A stretch of 64,000 bases of DNA from Rhodobacter sp. CZR27 (GCF_002407205.1 NZ_CP023548.1:396501-460500), one strand, 5' to 3'. Positions 27,101 through 36,707 are shown, counted from the first letter of the stretch. The notes: generated from the sequence alone by a model not told the origin. A program made the numbers and translations.

Positions 27101-27757
27101 ATGCGTTACGCAAAGTGGACGGCTCTGGCGCTGGTGGCGCTGCTGATCGCGGCCTTCCTGCACTACACCCTGCCTCAGCACGACATCGTGCGCATCGTCG
27201 GCACCAACACCCAGCGCATGGATCTGGGTGAGAACAGCTTCTTCTTCGCCGCGCCCGATGCGGGCACCAACGTGGCCAACGCCGGCAGCCGCGACGTGAA
27301 GTTCATCCAGGCGGTGTTTCCCAACGGCAAGACGATGGTCTACCGCAACGAGGATACCGGCTGGGGCTGGCCGCCCTACTTCAAGGTCAACAGCTTCGAC
27401 GTTCAGGCCAAGGCCACCGACCTGACCTCGACCAGCGGCACCCCGCAATGGGTCTCGATCACCCATTACGGCTGGCGGAACCAGTTGTTCACGATCTTTC
27501 CGAACGCGTTGAACCTGAAGCCGGTCGCGGGGCCGGACACGACGATCATTCCGTGGTTCAACATCCTGTTCTTCCTGACCCTCGGACTGATCGCCTTCAT
27601 GATCTACAAGATGTGGATGCAGTTCCGCGAGCGCACGATCGATCCGGCGCTGGAGGATATCGAGGATGCCTGGGACTCCCAGACCCAGCGGGCGCGCAAG
27701 CAGGCAAGGACCAGCGCGGGGCGTTTCCGCGCCTGGCTGAACTCGCTGCGCAACTGA
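27101..27757 (+). CDS. DUF1523 membrane protein
   Basis: A 218-aa protein with an N-terminal signal-anchor helix (about residues 5-24), a periplasmic domain with HDIVRIVGTNTQRMD and the GWGWPPYFKVNS block, a second helix at about residues 150-168 (WFNILFFLTLGLIAFMIYK), and a charged cytoplasmic tail. This arrangement is that of the DUF1523 family found in Rhodobacterales. Function unknown. Starts GAGG-TTGTC-ATG directly behind the 89-aa membrane gene and ends before a strong terminator. Confidence 0.8.
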   Translation: MRYAKWTALALVALLIAAFLHYTLPQHDIVRIVGTNTQRMDLGENSFFFAAPDAGTNVANAGSRDVKFIQAVFPNGKTMVYRNEDTGWGWPPYFKVNSFDVQAKATDLTSTSGTPQWVSITHYGWRNQLFTIFPNALNLKPVAGPDTTIIPWFNILFFLTLGLIAFMIYKMWMQFRERTIDPALEDIEDAWDSQTQRARKQARTSAGRFRAWLNSLRN

Positions 27758-27778
27758 GGCGCGCCGGATGACAGGCGG

Positions 27779-27809
27779 GGCGCCGGGGATGCCCCGGCGC
27801 CTTTCGTTT
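27779..27809 (+). terminator. intrinsic terminator after the DUF1523 gene
   Basis: GGCGCCGGGG (27779-27788) and CCCCGGCGCC (27792-27801) form a perfect 10-bp stem with a 3-base loop, followed by TTTCGTTT. The plus-strand T tract shows it serves the DUF1523 unit; it also lies just past the pheT stop on the other strand. Confidence 0.85.
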
Positions 27810-30226
27810 CAGGCCCGGAGCGTGCCGCCCGTGGCCTTCGAGACCTTATCCACGATCTTCGCAGACACCGCCTCGATGTCCTTTTCGGTCAGCGTCTTGT
27901 CGACAGGCTGGAGGCGGACGGTGATGGCGAGCGACTTCTTGCCCGCGCCCATCTGCGCCTCGGCCTTCTCGCCGGCGAACTGGTCGAAGACGCGCACGCT
28001 TTCGATCAGGGTCTTGTCGGCCCCTTGCGCTGCGTTCACCAGCGCCAGCGCCTCGACGCCCTGATCCACCACGAAGGCGAAGTCGCGCTCGACCGCCTGC
28101 AGGTCCGAAAGCTTCAGCGCCGGCCGGGTCGGGGTCTTGACCTTCGGCAGCGGCACGTTGGCAATGAGCAGGGTGAAGGCGACCGCCGGCCCCTTCACGT
28201 CCATCTCGCGCAGGACCTTCGGATGCAGCTCGCCGAAGGTGGCCAGCACGTTCGGACCGAGGCCGATCACGCCCGACCGCCCCGGGTGCCACCACGAGGC
28301 GACCTTGCGGGTGATCTGCATCTTCGCGGGAGCGCCAACCGCCGCCAGAACCGCCTCGGCATCCGCCTTGGCGTCATAGACATCCACCGGCCGGCGCGAG
28401 CCGAAGGGATCGCGCGGGGCCGAAGCGCCGACCAGAAGGCCGGTCGCCTGCAGATGCTGCTCGCCCGGCTCGCCGCCGTGGAAGGCGGGGCCGATCTCGC
28501 ACAGCGCCACGTCCATGAAGCCGCGCGCCTGATTGCGCGCTGCGGCCCGCAGCAGGCCCGGCAGCAGGTCGGGGCGCAGGTGGGTCATCTCGGACGAGAT
28601 CGGGTTCTCGACCCGCACCGCCTCGGACCCGCCGCCGAAGAGCGCGGCCGCGCCCTCGTCGATGAAGCTGTAGGTCACGCATTCGTTGTAGCCGAGCGCC
28701 GCCAGCGTCCGCCGCGCCGCCTGCTCGCGCACCTGAAGCGGCGTGAGGATCGGCTTCGGCACGCCGGCCTGCGCGCGGGGAAGAGGCTTGCCTTCCAGTT
28801 TCGTCAGCGAGGCGACGCGGGCGATCTCTTCGACCAGATCGGCCTCGCCCTGCACGTCGGGGCGCCACGAGGGGGGCGAGGCCATGTCGCCCTGAAGCGT
28901 GAAGCCAAGCGCCTCCAGCGTCGCGCGCTGCTCGGCCTCGGGGATCTCCATGCCGACGAGGCTGACCACCCGCTTCGCGTCGAAGCGATAGGCGCGCGAG
29001 GTATCCGGCACCGCGCCGTCCATCACCACCTCGGACGGCTCGCCGCCGCAGAGGTCGAGGATCATCCGCGTCGCAAGTTCCAGCCCCGGCAGCGCGAAGG
29101 CCGGATCGACGCCGCGCTCGAACCGGTAGCGGGCATCCGAGGTGATCTTCAGCACCCGGCCGGTCGCGGCAATGGTGATCGGGTCCCAGAGAGCGGATTC
29201 AAGGAAGACGTCGGTGGTCGTCTCGGTGCAGCCCGAAAGCTCGCCGCCCATGATCCCCGCCAGCGACTCGGGCTGCTCGTCGTCGGAGATGAGCATCTGC
29301 CCGGCGCGCAGCGTGTAGGTCTTGCCGTCGAGCGCCAGCAGTTCCTCGCCCCCTTGGGCGGCGTGGATGCGCAGGTCGCCCTTGACCTTCGCCACGTCGA
29401 AGACGTGGAGCGGACGGTTCAGCCCGATGGTGAAGTAGTTGGTGATGTCCACTAGCGCCGAGATCGGCCGCAGGCCGATCGCCTTCAGCCGGTCCTGCAG
29501 CCACTCGGGCGAGGGGCCGTTCTTCACGCCGCGGATGGTGCGCCCGGCAAAAAGCGGGCAGCCCTTGGCCTTCAGCTCCTCGCTGATCGTGACGCCGACG
29601 GGCGAGGGGAAGCGGCCCGGGACGGGCTCCACCACGAGCGGCTTCAGCCGGCCCAGCCCACGCGCAGCCAGATCGCGCGCGAGGCCGCGGACGCCGAGGC
29701 CATCGGGCCGGTTCGGCGTGATCTTCACCTCGATCACCGGATCGTTCAGCCCGCGATAGTCGATGAAGCGGACGCCCAGCGGCGCATCCGCCGGCAGGTC
29801 GATGATGCCGTCATGGTCGTCCGAGAGCATCAGTTCACGCTCGGAGCACAGCATCCCGTTCGACTCGACGCCGCGGATGACGCCCGGCTTCAGGTCGACG
29901 CCGGTGCCGGGCACATGTGTGCCGACCGGGGCGAAGACGCCGATCAGGCCGGTTCGCGCGTTCGGCGCGCCGCAGACCACCTGCACCTCCTGCGAGGGCG
30001 CCTCCGGCCCGTTCGGCCAGGTCTCGACCCGGCAGAGCCGCAGGCGGTCGGCGTTCGGATGCGGCTGGGCCTCGATCACGCGGCAGATGCGGAAGGCGCC
30101 GAGCGTCTTCGCGGGGTCCTCGATGCCCTCGACCTCGTGCCCGAGATCGGTCAGCGCGGTCGCGATCTCGTCGACAGGGGCCTCGGTCTCGAGGTGATCC
30201 TTCAGCCAGGACAGGGTGAATTTCAT
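27809..30226 (-). CDS. pheT: phenylalanyl-tRNA synthetase beta subunit
   Basis: The 805-aa beta chain of the (alpha-beta)2 enzyme. Domains in order: N-terminal core and tRNA-binding (EMAP-like) domain with PHPNADRLRLC near residue 56, B3/B4 editing domain (about 205-390), B5 helix-turn-helix region (about 400-470), catalytic-like core, and a C-terminal FDX-ACB anticodon-binding domain (about 710-805). ATG 30226 gives the canonical MKFTLSWLKDHL; a longer upstream frame is spurious. Unlike most bacteria it is not directly adjacent to pheS. Confidence 0.97.
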   Translation of the reverse strand: MKFTLSWLKDHLETEAPVDEIATALTDLGHEVEGIEDPAKTLGAFRICRVIEAQPHPNADRLRLCRVETWPNGPEAPSQEVQVVCGAPNARTGLIGVFAPVGTHVPGTGVDLKPGVIRGVESNGMLCSERELMLSDDHDGIIDLPADAPLGVRFIDYRGLNDPVIEVKITPNRPDGLGVRGLARDLAARGLGRLKPLVVEPVPGRFPSPVGVTISEELKAKGCPLFAGRTIRGVKNGPSPEWLQDRLKAIGLRPISALVDITNYFTIGLNRPLHVFDVAKVKGDLRIHAAQGGEELLALDGKTYTLRAGQMLISDDEQPESLAGIMGGELSGCTETTTDVFLESALWDPITIAATGRVLKITSDARYRFERGVDPAFALPGLELATRMILDLCGGEPSEVVMDGAVPDTSRAYRFDAKRVVSLVGMEIPEAEQRATLEALGFTLQGDMASPPSWRPDVQGEADLVEEIARVASLTKLEGKPLPRAQAGVPKPILTPLQVREQAARRTLAALGYNECVTYSFIDEGAAALFGGGSEAVRVENPISSEMTHLRPDLLPGLLRAAARNQARGFMDVALCEIGPAFHGGEPGEQHLQATGLLVGASAPRDPFGSRRPVDVYDAKADAEAVLAAVGAPAKMQITRKVASWWHPGRSGVIGLGPNVLATFGELHPKVLREMDVKGPAVAFTLLIANVPLPKVKTPTRPALKLSDLQAVERDFAFVVDQGVEALALVNAAQGADKTLIESVRVFDQFAGEKAEAQMGAGKKSLAITVRLQPVDKTLTEKDIEAVSAKIVDKVSKATGGTLRA

Positions 30227-30376
30227 CGGCGCGCCCCTCGGAATTGGTTGCGGATGGGCCTTAGCGCAATCGGGCGGCAAGGGGAAGGCCGGGGTTTCCC
30301 CGCGGGAAACGTGCTGTTCCGCCGCCGCGGATCCGGCGTCAACCTTTTGTCCACAAGATCGCTTTAGCTGACGGAC

Positions 30377-30523
30377 ATGGAAGACTGGATGCACCCTCCG
30401 CCCGACCGCCCGCGCAGCAATGTGCCCCGCATGTGCGTTCTCATGGCGCTCATGGCGCTGGTCTGGCTGAACTGTCCGGAGGGAGATGGAGAGCCGCCGC
30501 CAGCCGAGGTGCCGGCGCGGTAG
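30377..30523 (+). CDS. possible 48-aa protein between pheT and the membrane gene
   Basis: An open frame of 48 codons with a Pro/Arg N-terminus (HPPPDRPRSNVPR), one short hydrophobic stretch (MCVLMALMALVWL) and a Pro-rich tail. It lies on the plus strand between two minus-strand genes, and an inverted repeat (CGGGCTG...CAGCCCG, 30523-30553) follows its stop. There is no good ribosome-binding site, so the evidence is weak; it could be a single-pass membrane peptide or chance. Confidence 0.3.
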   Translation: MEDWMHPPPDRPRSNVPRMCVLMALMALVWLNCPEGDGEPPPAEVPAR

Positions 30524-30558
30524 CGGGCTGCCCGGCACGTGCCGGACAGCCCGTTGGA

Positions 30559-31269
30559 TCAGAGATGGAAGGCCGGCAGCTTCGGAAGCGTCAGTTCCGG
30601 CAGGCTGAACCGGGGCATCGTCAGCTCCGGCAGGTTGGCCGAGACGGCCGCCCAGTCGATGTAGGTCGAGAGATAGCCCGCCGTCAGCAGCAGAAGCACC
30701 GCGAGCAGCGAGCGGAAGCCGAAGGCCGAGAAGCGGAAGGCGAGTTCCTTGTTGAACAGGTCCTCGATCAGCTGGTCCTGCAGCCGGCGCGCGGCGGTGG
30801 CGTCATCGACCGAGTTGGTCAGCACCTTCTGCGCGGCCACCTGATCGACCTGCGCGACGCCGAGCGCAAGGCGCAGCACGAAGGGGATGCAGCAGACCGC
30901 GATGGCGATCAGCAGGAGCCGCCCGACCTGCCAGCTCGGCAGTGTGAAGGCGAGCGTGAGGACCGCGCCCAGCACCACGGCCCAGAGTGCGACCAGCGTC
31001 GCGCTGCGGATCTCGACCTTGCGGAGGAAGGCCTGCAGCACCTCCTGCGCCTCGGGGCTGCGATCGGTGATGTTGCCGGGCGATGTCGCCTGAAGCTGCG
31101 CATAGAGCTGGAAGCGCTTGCGCCACATCGGGAAGCGTGCGGAGCGGGGGTATTCGGGATAACGGAACTGGCGGCGCAGTTCGAGATAGTAGACCGCGGC
31201 GAAGTACCAGACGACGAGCGTCGCCGCGATGACGTTCTGGATGGTTACGATGTGTTGGACGGTGTACAT
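30559..31269 (-). CDS. membrane protein with LPELT-type repeat tail
   Basis: A 236-aa protein I do not recognise. Hydrophobic segments occur at about residues 14-34, 95-112, 116-137 and 182-203. The C-terminus repeats a short unit (NLPELTMPRF, then SLPELTLPKL), giving a Pro/Leu-rich tail. The ATG at 31269 has AAGGG seven bases upstream. The gene lies between pheS and pheT in the same orientation, so it is likely carried on the pheST message. Confidence 0.75.
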   Translation of the reverse strand: MYTVQHIVTIQNVIAATLVVWYFAAVYYLELRRQFRYPEYPRSARFPMWRKRFQLYAQLQATSPGNITDRSPEAQEVLQAFLRKVEIRSATLVALWAVVLGAVLTLAFTLPSWQVGRLLLIAIAVCCIPFVLRLALGVAQVDQVAAQKVLTNSVDDATAARRLQDQLIEDLFNKELAFRFSAFGFRSLLAVLLLLTAGYLSTYIDWAAVSANLPELTMPRFSLPELTLPKLPAFHL

Positions 31270-31302
31270 GACCGGACCCTTTACCAAGATCCGGTCAGGG
31301 TA

Positions 31303-32385
31303 TCAGCGCGACAGCCCACCTGCCAGATCGGGCATGTCCAGAGCGGCAAAGCCATAGTGACGCAGCCAGCGCAGGTCGCTTTCGAAGAAGGCCCGCAGAT
31401 CGGGGATGCCGTATTTCAGCATGGCGATGCGGTCGATCCCCATGCCGAAGGCAAATCCCTGCCATTCGTCGGGGTTCACCCCCGCCGCCGCCAGCACCTT
31501 CGGATGCACCATGCCGCTGCCGAGGATCTCCAGCCAGCCGTCGCCCTCGCCGATCTTCAGCTGTCCGCCCTCCCACGAGCAGCGGATGTCCACCTCGGCC
31601 GAGGGCTCGGTGAAGGGGAAGTGCGAGGCGCGGAAGCGCAGCTCGACCGAGGGCACCTCGAAGAAGGCGCGGCAGAATTCTTCCAACACCCACTTGAGGT
31701 TGGCCATCGAGATGTCGCGGTCGATCGCAAGCCCCTCGACCTGATGGAACATCGGCGTGTGGGTCTGGTCCATGTCCATGCGATAGACGCGGCCCGGGGC
31801 GATCACCCGGATGGGAGCGCCCTGCGCCTGCATGGCGCGGATCTGCACCGGCGAGGTATGGGTGCGCAGCACATGCGGCGGGCGGGCATCGCCCTCGGCC
31901 CGCGCCATGAAGAAGGTGTCATGCTCCTGCCGGGCGGGATGCTCGGGCGGGATGTTCAGCGCGTCGAAGTTGAACCAGTCGCTTTCGACCTGAGGGCCTT
32001 CCGCCACGGCAAAGCCCATGTCGGCGAAGATCGCGGTCAGTTCGGCCATCACCTGCGACACGGGATGGATCGTGCCCATCCGGCGCGGGCGGCCCGGCAG
32101 CGTCACGTCGAGCCATTCGGTCTTCAGTCGCGCATCCAGCGCCGCATCGGCCAGCCCGGCCTTGCGGGCGCGCAGGCTCGCGTCGATCTCGTCGCGCAGG
32201 CGGTTGAGGGCGGCGCCGACCGTGCTGCGCTCTTCCGGCGTCATCTGGCCCAGCTCGCGCATCTTCAGGCTGATCTCGCCCTTCTTGCCCAGCGCGGCAA
32301 GGCGGACCTCCTCGAGCGCAGCCTCGTCGGAGGCGGCGGCGATGGCCTCGATGTATTTGCCTCTGAGCGTGTCGAGCGCGGTCAT
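31303..32385 (-). CDS. pheS: phenylalanyl-tRNA synthetase alpha subunit
   Basis: The catalytic 360-aa subunit of PheRS (327 in E. coli). N-terminal coiled-coil tRNA-binding part ([21 protein letters not shown]), then the class II core with [19 protein letters not shown] (about residue 118), motif 2 around [17 protein letters not shown], and motif 3 with [14 protein letters not shown] near residue 330. ATG 32385 gives a normal N-terminus; the open frame runs further. Preceded on the same strand by rplT, 135 bases upstream, behind a terminator. Confidence 0.97.
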   Translation of the reverse strand: MTALDTLRGKYIEAIAAASDEAALEEVRLAALGKKGEISLKMRELGQMTPEERSTVGAALNRLRDEIDASLRARKAGLADAALDARLKTEWLDVTLPGRPRRMGTIHPVSQVMAELTAIFADMGFAVAEGPQVESDWFNFDALNIPPEHPARQEHDTFFMARAEGDARPPHVLRTHTSPVQIRAMQAQGAPIRVIAPGRVYRMDMDQTHTPMFHQVEGLAIDRDISMANLKWVLEEFCRAFFEVPSVELRFRASHFPFTEPSAEVDIRCSWEGGQLKIGEGDGWLEILGSGMVHPKVLAAAGVNPDEWQGFAFGMGIDRIAMLKYGIPDLRAFFESDLRWLRHYGFAALDMPDLAGGLSR

Positions 32386-32468
32386 GGTCAGTCTCCGGTG
32401 CGGGTGACGGGGTGCTACCCAGAGAGGGGCGGTTTGTCCAGAGCGGGGCGGGGACAACCCCCGGACAT

Positions 32469-32497
32469 GGAAAAGCCCCGCGCGAGCGGCGGGGCTT
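32469..32497 (-). terminator. intrinsic terminator after rplT
   Basis: Read on the minus strand, AAGCCCCGC (32497-32489) pairs with GCGGGGCTT (32481-32473) and is followed by TTCC. It lies about 25 bases after the rplT stop, separating rpmI-rplT from pheS, which probably depends on read-through or its own promoter. Confidence 0.75.
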
Positions 32498-32520
32498 CCC
32501 GAAAGCGGAAATGGGCGGCC

Positions 32521-32883
32521 TCAGGCCAGCGCGGCCTTTGCCTGCGCGGCGATGGCGTTGAACGCCTCCGGCTCGTGCACGGCGAGATCGGCGAGAACCT
32601 TGCGGTCCACCTCGATCCCGGCTTTCGCCAGACCGTTGATGAAGCGCGAATAGGTCATCTCGAGGTCGAACAGGCGGACGGCGGCGTTGATCCGCTGGAT
32701 CCACAGCGCGCGGAAGTTGCGCTTGCGGGCCTTGCGGTCGCGGGTCGCATACTGGTTCGCCTTGTCGACGGCCTGCGTCGCGGTGCGGAAGTTGGTGGAG
32801 CGGGCGGCATAGTAGCCCTTCGCCTGCTTGATGACCTTGCGGTGACGGGCGTGGGTGACCTTGCCGGACTTGACGCGGGACAT
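32521..32883 (-). CDS. rplT: 50S ribosomal protein L20
   Basis: L20 is needed for early 50S assembly and, in many bacteria, represses its own operon. The 120-aa product is standard (118 in E. coli). It starts [17 protein letters not shown] and has the [15 protein letters not shown] segment near residue 25 and [21 protein letters not shown] near residue 85. It follows rpmI by 12 bases with an AGGAGAGC ribosome-binding site. Confidence 0.98.
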   Translation of the reverse strand: MSRVKSGKVTHARHRKVIKQAKGYYAARSTNFRTATQAVDKANQYATRDRKARKRNFRALWIQRINAAVRLFDLEMTYSRFINGLAKAGIEVDRKVLADLAVHEPEAFNAIAAQAKAALA

Positions 32884-32895
32884 GTGAAGCTCTCC

Positions 32896-33096
32896 TTACC
32901 GGTCGTAGGGCATGTATTTCTTGACGATCTTCGCGTCCGAGTCGCACAGGACCATCGTCCCGGTCACGTCGCGGATGAATTTCGTCGAGCGCTTGATCAT
33001 GCCGTGGCGCTTGCCGGCCGGGCCGGCCTTCACCTTGCCGGTGGCGGTGAAGCTGAAGCGCTTCTTCGCCGCGGACTTGGTCTTCATCTTGGGCAT
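32896..33096 (-). CDS. rpmI: 50S ribosomal protein L35
   Basis: L35 is a small basic 50S protein. The 66-aa product reads [20 protein letters not shown], the family signature, and ends in KKYMPYDR. The ATG at 33096 has AGGAG six bases upstream; an ATG two codons earlier would sit inside that site. infC, the usual preceding gene, is not here: the upstream neighbour is a small membrane gene. Confidence 0.96.
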   Translation of the reverse strand: MPKMKTKSAAKKRFSFTATGKVKAGPAGKRHGMIKRSTKFIRDVTGTMVLCDSDAKIVKKYMPYDR

Positions 33097-33205
33097 TTCC
33101 ATCTCCTCTTGCGAGCGGTTCTGGCACGACTCGGCATGCCACTTCGGCCGGCCGTGCGGGTGAGTGGCGCCCTATAGGCGGGGGAGGGCCGCGGTGCAAG
33201 CGGAT

Positions 33206-33430
33206 TCAGTTCAGGAACCGGCCGATCACGTTCGAGAACACCTGCGGGATGTCGGCCAGTTCATAGCCGCCCGGGCGGGCCTGCAGCGCTACGGCGACAG
33301 CCGTCCCAGCCAGCAGCAGGCCCACGGCGCCCGCGCGCGGCGGGCGGCCGTCGTTCAGCGCCGACAGCGTCGAGGGGATGGCGACTGCGCCGAGGACGAG
33401 GCCCGTGACGAGAAGGAGTTCGCTGTCCAA
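33206..33430 (-). CDS. small two-helix membrane protein
   Basis: A 74-aa product with two hydrophobic segments (about residues 4-20 and 34-50) and a C-terminal part PGGYELADIPQVFSNVIGRFLN. No family recognised. The start is taken as TTG 33430 because GGGGAGA lies seven bases before it; a TTG 24 bases upstream is the alternative. It lies 43 bases after pyk on the same strand, so it is probably the second gene of the pyk unit. Confidence 0.6.
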   Translation of the reverse strand: MDSELLLVTGLVLGAVAIPSTLSALNDGRPPRAGAVGLLLAGTAVAVALQARPGGYELADIPQVFSNVIGRFLN

Positions 33431-33473
33431 AGCCGTCTCCCCGCTTTCTGCCAAGGGCCTGCCCGGGCGCAGG

Positions 33474-34919
33474 TTATTCGGGATCGACGCTGTAAATCAA
33501 TCGTTCGTCGCAGGGGGCCACGCGAAGGATGTTGGTCGTGCCCCTGACGTTGAAGGGAACGCCCGCCACCACGGCGATCTGCTCATGCTCCTGAGCGAAG
33601 CCGTCGGCCAGCGCCGCCCGCGCCGCGCAGATCACCGCGCCCTTGAAGCGTTCCTGCGGCTCGGTCACCACGCAATGTGTGCCCCAGGTCAGCGCGAGCC
33701 GCCGCGCGGTCTCGATCAGCGGGGTCAGCGCTAGGATCGGCACCCGCGGACGTTCGCGCGCGACCAGCGAGACGGTCTTGCCAGTCTGGGTGAAGCAGCA
33801 GATGGCCTTGATCGGCGTGGTCTCGGCGATCTCGCGCGCGGCGGCCACGATGGCATCGGCCACGCTGGCCCGCTTGGCGGTGCGGCTCGCCTCGATGATG
33901 TCGCGATAGACGGGATCGTTCTCGACCGAGATGGCGGTGTTGTTCATCGTCATCACCGCCTCGATCGGATACGAGCCGGCGGCGGATTCGGCCGAGAGCA
34001 TCACCGCATCGGCGCCCTCGTAGATCGCCGTCGCCACGTCCGAAACCTCGGCGCGCGTGGGCATCGGCGAATCGATCATCGACTCGAGCATCTGGGTCGC
34101 CACGATCACCGGCTTGGCCGCCGCCCGCGCCCCGCGCACAAGGCGCTTCTGGATCGGCGGCACCGCCTGCACGGGCAGCTCGACCCCAAGGTCGCCGCGC
34201 GCGACCATGATGCCGTCGGACACCGCAAGGATGGCCTCGAAGGCATTCACCGCCGCGGGCTTCTCGATCTTCGACAGGATGGCCGCCCGGCCGCGGGCAA
34301 GGCTGCGCGCCTCCTCGACGTCCTCGGGGCGCTGCACGAACGAGAGCGCCAGCCAGTCCACGCCCAGTTCGCAGGCGAATTCCAGGTCGCGCCGGTCCTT
34401 CTCGGACAGCGCGGCGAGCGGCAGCAGCACGTCGGGCACGTTCACGCCCTTGCGGTTCGAGATCGTCCCGCCCACCGTCACGATGCAGTCGGCATGATCG
34501 GGGCTGCAGTCCTTGACCTGCAGGCGGATCTTGCCGTCATTGACCAGAAGCGTGGCGCCGGGTTCCAAGGCCGCGAAGATCTCGGGATGCGGCAGGTTCA
34601 CCCGCTGCGCCGTTCCGGGCGTCGGATCGAGGTCCAGCCGGAACATCGACCGGTCCTCCAGTTCCTCGGAGCCGTTGGCGAAGACGCCGACGCGCAGCTT
34701 CGGCCCCTGCAGGTCGGCAAGGATGCCGATGGGCGTGCCGGTCTCGGCCTCGATCTGGCGAATGATGGCGTGCCGCGCGCGGATGTCGTCATGCGAACCG
34801 TGGCTCATGTTGAGCCGGAACACGTCGGCGCCTGCCTCGAAAAGCGCGCGGATGGTGGCGTGGTCGTTGGAGGCCGGGCCCAGGGTGGCCACGATCTTTA
34901 CATTGCGAAGGCGTCTCAT
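33474..34919 (-). CDS. pyk: pyruvate kinase
   Basis: Converts phosphoenolpyruvate and ADP to pyruvate and ATP. The 481-aa product has the N-terminal KIVATLGPASND, the barrel motifs RLNMSHGSHDD and LADLQGPKLRVG, the active-site signature AILSKIEKPAAVNAFE around residue 220 with Lys and Glu, MVARGDLGVELP, and ATQMLESMIDSPMPTRAEV. The C-terminal allosteric domain ends near the stop. ATG 34919 yields the usual start MRRLRNVKIV; an open frame upstream is not conserved. Confidence 0.96.
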   Translation of the reverse strand: MRRLRNVKIVATLGPASNDHATIRALFEAGADVFRLNMSHGSHDDIRARHAIIRQIEAETGTPIGILADLQGPKLRVGVFANGSEELEDRSMFRLDLDPTPGTAQRVNLPHPEIFAALEPGATLLVNDGKIRLQVKDCSPDHADCIVTVGGTISNRKGVNVPDVLLPLAALSEKDRRDLEFACELGVDWLALSFVQRPEDVEEARSLARGRAAILSKIEKPAAVNAFEAILAVSDGIMVARGDLGVELPVQAVPPIQKRLVRGARAAAKPVIVATQMLESMIDSPMPTRAEVSDVATAIYEGADAVMLSAESAAGSYPIEAVMTMNNTAISVENDPVYRDIIEASRTAKRASVADAIVAAAREIAETTPIKAICCFTQTGKTVSLVARERPRVPILALTPLIETARRLALTWGTHCVVTEPQERFKGAVICAARAALADGFAQEHEQIAVVAGVPFNVRGTTNILRVAPCDERLIYSVDPE

Positions 34920-35061
34920 GCTGCCTCGTTTCCTCAAAGTTCCATCGATGTCGTGGTGGGCCGTCATCTCTATGGCCCAAAGCCCGGGGCGCGGCAACTG
35001 GCGCTTTTTCCTGTTGCGGCTTAAACGGTGGGTCTGACAGCCTCGTGACAGGGAGACCCGG

Positions 35062-35799
35062 ATGAGCGCCTTCGAGATCGTCGGAGCGGACCGCCCGTCG
35101 CGCTGGCTGGTGACCTGCGATCATGCCTCGAACCGGGTGCCGCCCGAGGTCGCCGGCGGCGACCTGGGCCTGCCGCCCGAGGAGATGGGGCGCCACATCG
35201 CCTATGACGTCGGTGCCGCGGGCGTGGCGCGCGAGCTGGCTGCGCGGCTCGACGGTCCTTGCGTGCTTTCCACCTTCTCGCGGCTGGTGATCGACCCGAA
35301 CCGGGGCGAGATGGACCCGACGCTGGTGATGCGGCTCTATGACGGCACGATCATCCCCGCGAACCGCCATGTCGATGCGGCCGAGGTTGAACGGCGGCTC
35401 GACCTGCTGCACCGGCCCTACCATGCCGCGCTGGCGCGTCTGGCGGCGCGGCGGGCGGATACGGTGATCGTGGCGATCCATTCCTTCACGCCGCGGCTGC
35501 AGGGCCGTGGCCCGCGGCCCTGGCATGTAGGCGTGCTGCATTCGCATCTCGACAGCGCCTTCAGCCTTGCGCTGATCGCGCGGCTGCGGGAGGAGCCCGA
35601 CCTCTGCGTGGGGGACAACGAGCCCTATCTCGGCCACCTGCCAGGCGACTCGATCGACCGTCACGCCCTGCAGCGCGGGCGGCTGAACACGCTGATCGAG
35701 CTGCGCCATGACCTGATCCGCGAGGAGGCGGAGCAGGTCGCCTGGGCCGCGCGGCTGGCGCCGATCCTGCAGGAGGTTCTGGCCGGCTTCCCGGAATGA
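35062..35799 (+). CDS. N-formylglutamate amidohydrolase-family protein
   Basis: A 245-aa hydrolase. The start LVTCDHASNRVPPE and the later IHSFTPRLQG, HVGVLHS and GDNEPYLGH segments are those of the FGase family (HutG of the Pseudomonas type), which releases glutamate from N-formylglutamate. Homologues often act on other N-acyl amino acids. Ribosome-binding site AGGGAGACCCGG. No other hut genes are present. It sits next to the D-amino acid operon, where a role in acyl-glutamate hydrolysis is conceivable but unproven. Confidence 0.85.
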   Translation: MSAFEIVGADRPSRWLVTCDHASNRVPPEVAGGDLGLPPEEMGRHIAYDVGAAGVARELAARLDGPCVLSTFSRLVIDPNRGEMDPTLVMRLYDGTIIPANRHVDAAEVERRLDLLHRPYHAALARLAARRADTVIVAIHSFTPRLQGRGPRPWHVGVLHSHLDSAFSLALIARLREEPDLCVGDNEPYLGHLPGDSIDRHALQRGRLNTLIELRHDLIREEAEQVAWAARLAPILQEVLAGFPE

Positions 35800-35844
35800 C
35801 AGGGGGCGGCCGAAGCCGCCCCGGGTCGCGCCGATGCCGGTCAG

Positions 35845-36705
35845 TCAGACGGCTGCCTTGAGGCTTTCGTCCAGATAGATCTCGCGCAGGCGGGCGGCGA
35901 CCGAACCCGGCTTGCCGGTGCCGACCGGCTTGCCGTCGATCTCGACCACCGGCATCACGAAGGCCGAGGCGGAGGTGAAGAAGGCCTCGTCCGCCGCCTG
36001 CGCCTCGTCGATGGTGAAGGGGCGTTCCTCAACCTCCATCTGCGCCTCGCGGGCGAAGCGCAGGACGGCGGCGCGGGTGATGCCGTGCAGGATGTCGTTG
36101 CCGAGGTGGCGGGTGATGATCTTGCCACCCTTCACGATATAGACGTTGTTCGAGGTGCCCTCGGTCACCATGCCGTCCTCGACGAACCAGGCGTCATCGA
36201 CATGGGCCTTCTTGGCCGCCATCTTGGCCATCGACGGGTAGAGGAGTTGCACCGTCTTGATGTCGCGCCGGCCCCAGCGGATGTCGGGGATCGAGATGAC
36301 CTTGATGCCGACCTTCGCCACCGGGTTTGCGGCAAGGCCGGGCTTCGACTGCGTGAAGAGCACCACGGTCGGCTTCGTGTCCGCCGGCGGGAAGGCAAAG
36401 TCGCGGTCGCCCGGATTGCCGCGGGTGATCTGGAGATAGACCATCCCCTCGTCGATCGCGTTCTTCGCCACCAGTTCGCGGTGGATCGCCAGCAGCTCGT
36501 CCGCGCTCATAGGCATCGCCATGTCCAGCTCGCCCAGCGACCGCGCGAGGCGCTCGGCGTGGCCCGCGAAGTCGATCAGCTTGCCCGCGAGGACCGAGGT
36601 CACCTCGTAGACGCCATCGGCCATGAGAAAGCCCCGGTCGAAGATCGAGACCTTGGCCTCTTCCTCGGGAAGATACTCCCCGTTCACATAGACGATGCGG
36701 CTCAT
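35845..36705 (-). CDS. D-amino acid transaminase
   Basis: A 286-aa fold-type IV PLP enzyme that interconverts D-amino acids and keto acids (typically D-Ala + 2-oxoglutarate to pyruvate + D-Glu). Seen: VSIFDRGFLMADGVYEV near residue 19, catalytic Lys150 in RRDIKTVQLLYP, and TEGTSNNVYIV for phosphate binding. These fit D-amino acid transaminase better than branched-chain transaminase, which has a different substrate loop. It follows dgcA by two bases, so the genes are cotranscribed and very likely share a D-glutamate/D-alanine pathway. Confidence 0.88.
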   Translation of the reverse strand: MSRIVYVNGEYLPEEEAKVSIFDRGFLMADGVYEVTSVLAGKLIDFAGHAERLARSLGELDMAMPMSADELLAIHRELVAKNAIDEGMVYLQITRGNPGDRDFAFPPADTKPTVVLFTQSKPGLAANPVAKVGIKVISIPDIRWGRRDIKTVQLLYPSMAKMAAKKAHVDDAWFVEDGMVTEGTSNNVYIVKGGKIITRHLGNDILHGITRAAVLRFAREAQMEVEERPFTIDEAQAADEAFFTSASAFVMPVVEIDGKPVGTGKPGSVAARLREIYLDESLKAAV

Positions 36706-36707
36706 GC

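Noticed and set aside
28025-29455. A 476-codon plus-strand frame inside pheT
   Set aside because: It is antisense to conserved PheT domains and lacks a ribosome-binding site or recognisable motifs.
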